A DNA stretch of 7,672 bases from Verrucomicrobiales bacterium (GTDB lineage Bacteria > Verrucomicrobiota > Verrucomicrobiia > Verrucomicrobiales > DEV007), in the NCBI GenBank assembly GCA_007123695.1, contig SLGN01000573.1, positions 1 to 7,672 on the forward strand, read 5' to 3'. A program made the position numbers and the translations under genes. Of the stretch, positions 6,361-7,672 are shown piece after piece (positions within the stretch are counted from its first letter, which is position 1; every line of letters begins with the position of its first letter). The notes beneath the pieces are model-generated. The model was not told where the DNA came from and did no database searches. It worked only from the letters and a program-made list of their open reading frames with translations.

Positions 6361-6924
6361 TCACCGTCCGTGGAACGGGGTCATGGACTCCGTCACGCTG
6401 CCGTCCGGCATGAGGATGTGGGCGCCTTTGCCGTGCAGGTTCCCCCTTTCCATGGCCCAAGGCTGGTTCCACCGGTAGGGGGTTGCGGGCTGCCTATCAA
6501 ATCTGGTTACGACGTAGGATCCGAAGAAATTCGATTCCATCTGACCGAGTCGCTCGGCGAGACCCCGATCGGCGGGGCAGAGCCAGGCGTCTTGGTTCAT
6601 GCCGTAGGGCTCGGTGACTTGCACCCAGAAGCGGAAGAACTCCTCTTCGGAAAAGTTGAAGCGATCTTCCTCCATTTGCGGCCAATGGCCTTTGTCGACG
6701 ACGAATCCGGCCAAGGCGGAATGAAGGGTGCGCATGTTCGAGATGCAGCGCACTTTCTGGGCCCGCTTCACGAAGATCCCCGAGATCGGGATGGCGAGGG
6801 CGATGAGGAGGGCGACGATGCCCACCACCACAAGAATTTCGACCAAGGTGAATCCCCTCAATAAAGAACCCGGCGACGGAGGATTTGTCCGACGCCGGGC
6901 TGCATTGAGAAGGTCAAGCCTCAC
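6361..6924 (-). CDS. Type II secretion/type IV pilin-like pseudopilin with H-X9-DG motif
   Basis: The protein carries the prepilin cleavage/methylation motif RGFTLVE (numbered from the GTG at 6924, Gly24 is the -1 residue, Phe25 the new N-terminus and Glu29 the conserved +5). A hydrophobic helix (about 25-50) follows, then a soluble domain with Cys60 and Cys116. The C-terminal part contains His164, nine residues, then Asp174-Gly175, matching the H-X9-DG motif of prepilin-like proteins in Planctomycetes and Verrucomicrobiota. It should be cut by prepilin peptidase and sit in the inner membrane or a pseudopilus. The start is uncertain. GTG at 6924 overlaps the preceding gene's TGA (GTGA) and gives a 24-residue leader. 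TTG at 6861 gives MRGFTLVE with a 3-residue leader. Neither has a clear Shine-Dalgarno. An intrinsic terminator falls between the two candidates. No other secretion or pilus gene is nearby. Confidence 0.87.
   Translation of the reverse strand: MRLDLLNAARRRTNPPSPGSLLRGFTLVEILVVVGIVALLIALAIPISGIFVKRAQKVRCISNMRTLHSALAGFVVDKGHWPQMEEDRFNFSEEEFFRFWVQVTEPYGMNQDAWLCPADRGLAERLGQMESNFFGSYVVTRFDRQPATPYRWNQPWAMERGNLHGKGAHILMPDGSVTESMTPFHGR
6860..6899 (-). terminator. Intrinsic terminator after the secreted-protein gene
   Basis: Read on the minus strand, CCCGGCGTCGGA (6899-6888) pairs with TCCGTCGCCGGG (6880-6869). This is a 12-bp GC-rich stem with a single mismatch and a 7-base loop, followed at once by the T-rich TTCTTTATT (6868-6860). 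It begins 21 bp after the stop of the gene ending at 6921, as expected for its terminator. It also lies within the pseudopilin frame if that gene starts at 6924. Confidence 0.85.
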
Positions 6925-7526
6925 AGACCGAAGAGGATGTCCTTGGAAACCTTGGAGCCGAAGACGGTAAAGCGGAAGCGGTCACCGTCTTCAGTCTGAG
7001 CCCTGCCGACACCCTGAAAGGGAGTAGCCGCGATCAGTCGGCTGTACTGAACGTAGTTGGCGCGGAAGGCAGAGGTGAGTTCGCGAACGCCTTGGCCAAA
7101 CTCGTTCCTCGCCGATGCGATGCCGATGACTTGGCCAATGACCGGATTGGCCGTGCCGAAGGTGGAGCCGAAATACTGCACCCCGCGGTAGAACCAGATG
7201 TTGCTGAAGGGGCTGCCGAGACCTCCGATGACAACGTTGCCGGAGCTGATGGCCGGAATGTTCACAATGATGGCACCCGGATCCGCTTGGGCGGATTGCG
7301 GCACCGAGGTGGTCACACTGCCGGGGGCAACACCTGGAAATTGGTTCCCGACGACGAAACGGTAGATTCCGATGCCGTTGATGGCGGTGGCGCTTGCTTC
7401 GTAGACACCGTCGGGACCTTCGGGCTCGAAGAAGGAGTTGTTGCTGAACGGGCCGCCGACCCACGCGTGGGCCGAGAAGCTGGGCATCAGGCAGAGAGCG
7501 CAGAAAAGGGCAAAGGTCTTTTTCAT
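6921..7526 (-). CDS. Secreted protein of unknown function
   Basis: This 201-residue protein has a clear signal peptide: MKKTF, the hydrophobic stretch ALFCALCLM and a likely cut after Ala21 in FSAHA before WVGG. The mature part is rich in Gly, Ser, Asn and aromatic residues and has few long helices, suggesting a beta-rich exported protein. Two segments resemble one another: GGPFSNNSFF (24-33) and GSPFSNIWFY (104-113), spaced exactly 80 residues apart, hinting at an internal duplication. The mature protein has no Cys, and I see no catalytic motif, PEP-CTERM tail or lipobox. The ATG at 7526 is chosen because it starts the signal peptide; the frame runs upstream to a TTG at 7616, but that would bury the signal sequence. 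The gene has its own terminator directly downstream, so it is probably transcribed alone or with only partial readthrough into the pseudopilin gene. I do not recognise a named family. Confidence 0.78.
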   Translation of the reverse strand: MKKTFALFCALCLMPSFSAHAWVGGPFSNNSFFEPEGPDGVYEASATAINGIGIYRFVVGNQFPGVAPGSVTTSVPQSAQADPGAIIVNIPAISSGNVVIGGLGSPFSNIWFYRGVQYFGSTFGTANPVIGQVIGIASARNEFGQGVRELTSAFRANYVQYSRLIAATPFQGVGRAQTEDGDRFRFTVFGSKVSKDILFGL

Positions 7527-7672
7527 TATTGGATAGGCGAGAGCGGAAACCGCTTTGCGATGATCAAAGACGTTTCGCCTCGAAAGCGCAAGCGAGAAGT
7601 TGGGAAATTTTTTCAAGACGCCGAAACACCCCGCCTCGCGGCGAAGGCCCGGAGGAAGCGCGCTTGCAGGTC
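7527..7672 (-). other. Upstream region of the secreted-protein gene
   Basis: These 146 bp up to the window edge should hold the promoter and leader of the gene starting at 7526. On the minus strand, TTGAAA followed by an A/T-rich run (about 7617-7603) is a possible -35 region, but no convincing -10 stands at the right distance. There is no Shine-Dalgarno directly before the ATG. A small GCGG-AAA-CCGC hairpin (7543-7553) lies in the expected leader. No gene is seen. Confidence 0.3.

Noticed and set aside
6206..6472. 88-residue minus-strand frame across the gap between pseudopilin and coiled-coil genes
   Set aside because: It starts out of frame inside the pseudopilin gene, carries no family signature and contains the 13-bp duplication, which is not a multiple of three. 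I treat the stretch as noncoding repeat-like DNA.
7527..7616. N-terminal extension of the secreted protein from a TTG at 7616
   Set aside because: It would place about 30 residues before an otherwise perfect signal peptide, and the ATG at 7526 starts that peptide directly.

Overview
The window looks like chromosome of a GC-rich Verrucomicrobiota bacterium, most likely in or near Opitutales/Puniceicoccales. This is inferred from gene content alone. The clues are the C-terminus of a CE15 glucuronoyl esterase (plant-biomass degradation), a pseudopilin with an H-X9-DG motif, a long IS200-like REP-associated transposase (RAYT) with an extra C-terminal domain, several start codons lacking a Shine-Dalgarno sequence, and two uncharacterised secreted proteins.

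Layout. On the plus strand, 2-337 is the 3' end of the CE15 esterase gene, followed by a complete fused ABCG-type ABC transporter (414-2126). Everything after that is on the minus strand and converges on the transporter. In order of transcription: a secreted protein of unknown function (7526-6921), a solitary pseudopilin-like protein (6924 or 6861 to 6361), a large secreted coiled-coil/helical-repeat protein (6156-4141), a small membrane-anchored protein (3988-3593) and the RAYT transposase (3496-2351). No stretch longer than 300 bases lacks a gene. No tRNA, rRNA or CRISPR array was seen.

How the parts may relate. The secreted coiled-coil protein and the membrane-anchored protein are adjacent and co-oriented, so they may share an envelope function. 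The pseudopilin would enter the inner membrane through prepilin peptidase and could belong to a type II secretion or type IV pilus-like apparatus encoded elsewhere. The RAYT is a mobile-element-derived HUH endonuclease expected to act on short palindromic repeats. A 118-bp stretch with 7-bp terminal inverted repeats (6216-6333) is a candidate small repeat element.

Most unusual points: (1) a strong intrinsic terminator (6860-6899) lies exactly between the secreted-protein gene and the pseudopilin core, inside the pseudopilin reading frame if its GTG start is used; (2) the 118-bp inverted-repeat-bounded element; (3) four short perfect tandem duplications (9, 18, 9 and 13 bp) scattered through the window, two of them in-frame in genes; (4) an AT-rich island in front of the RAYT. 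I found no clear new defence or biosynthetic system.
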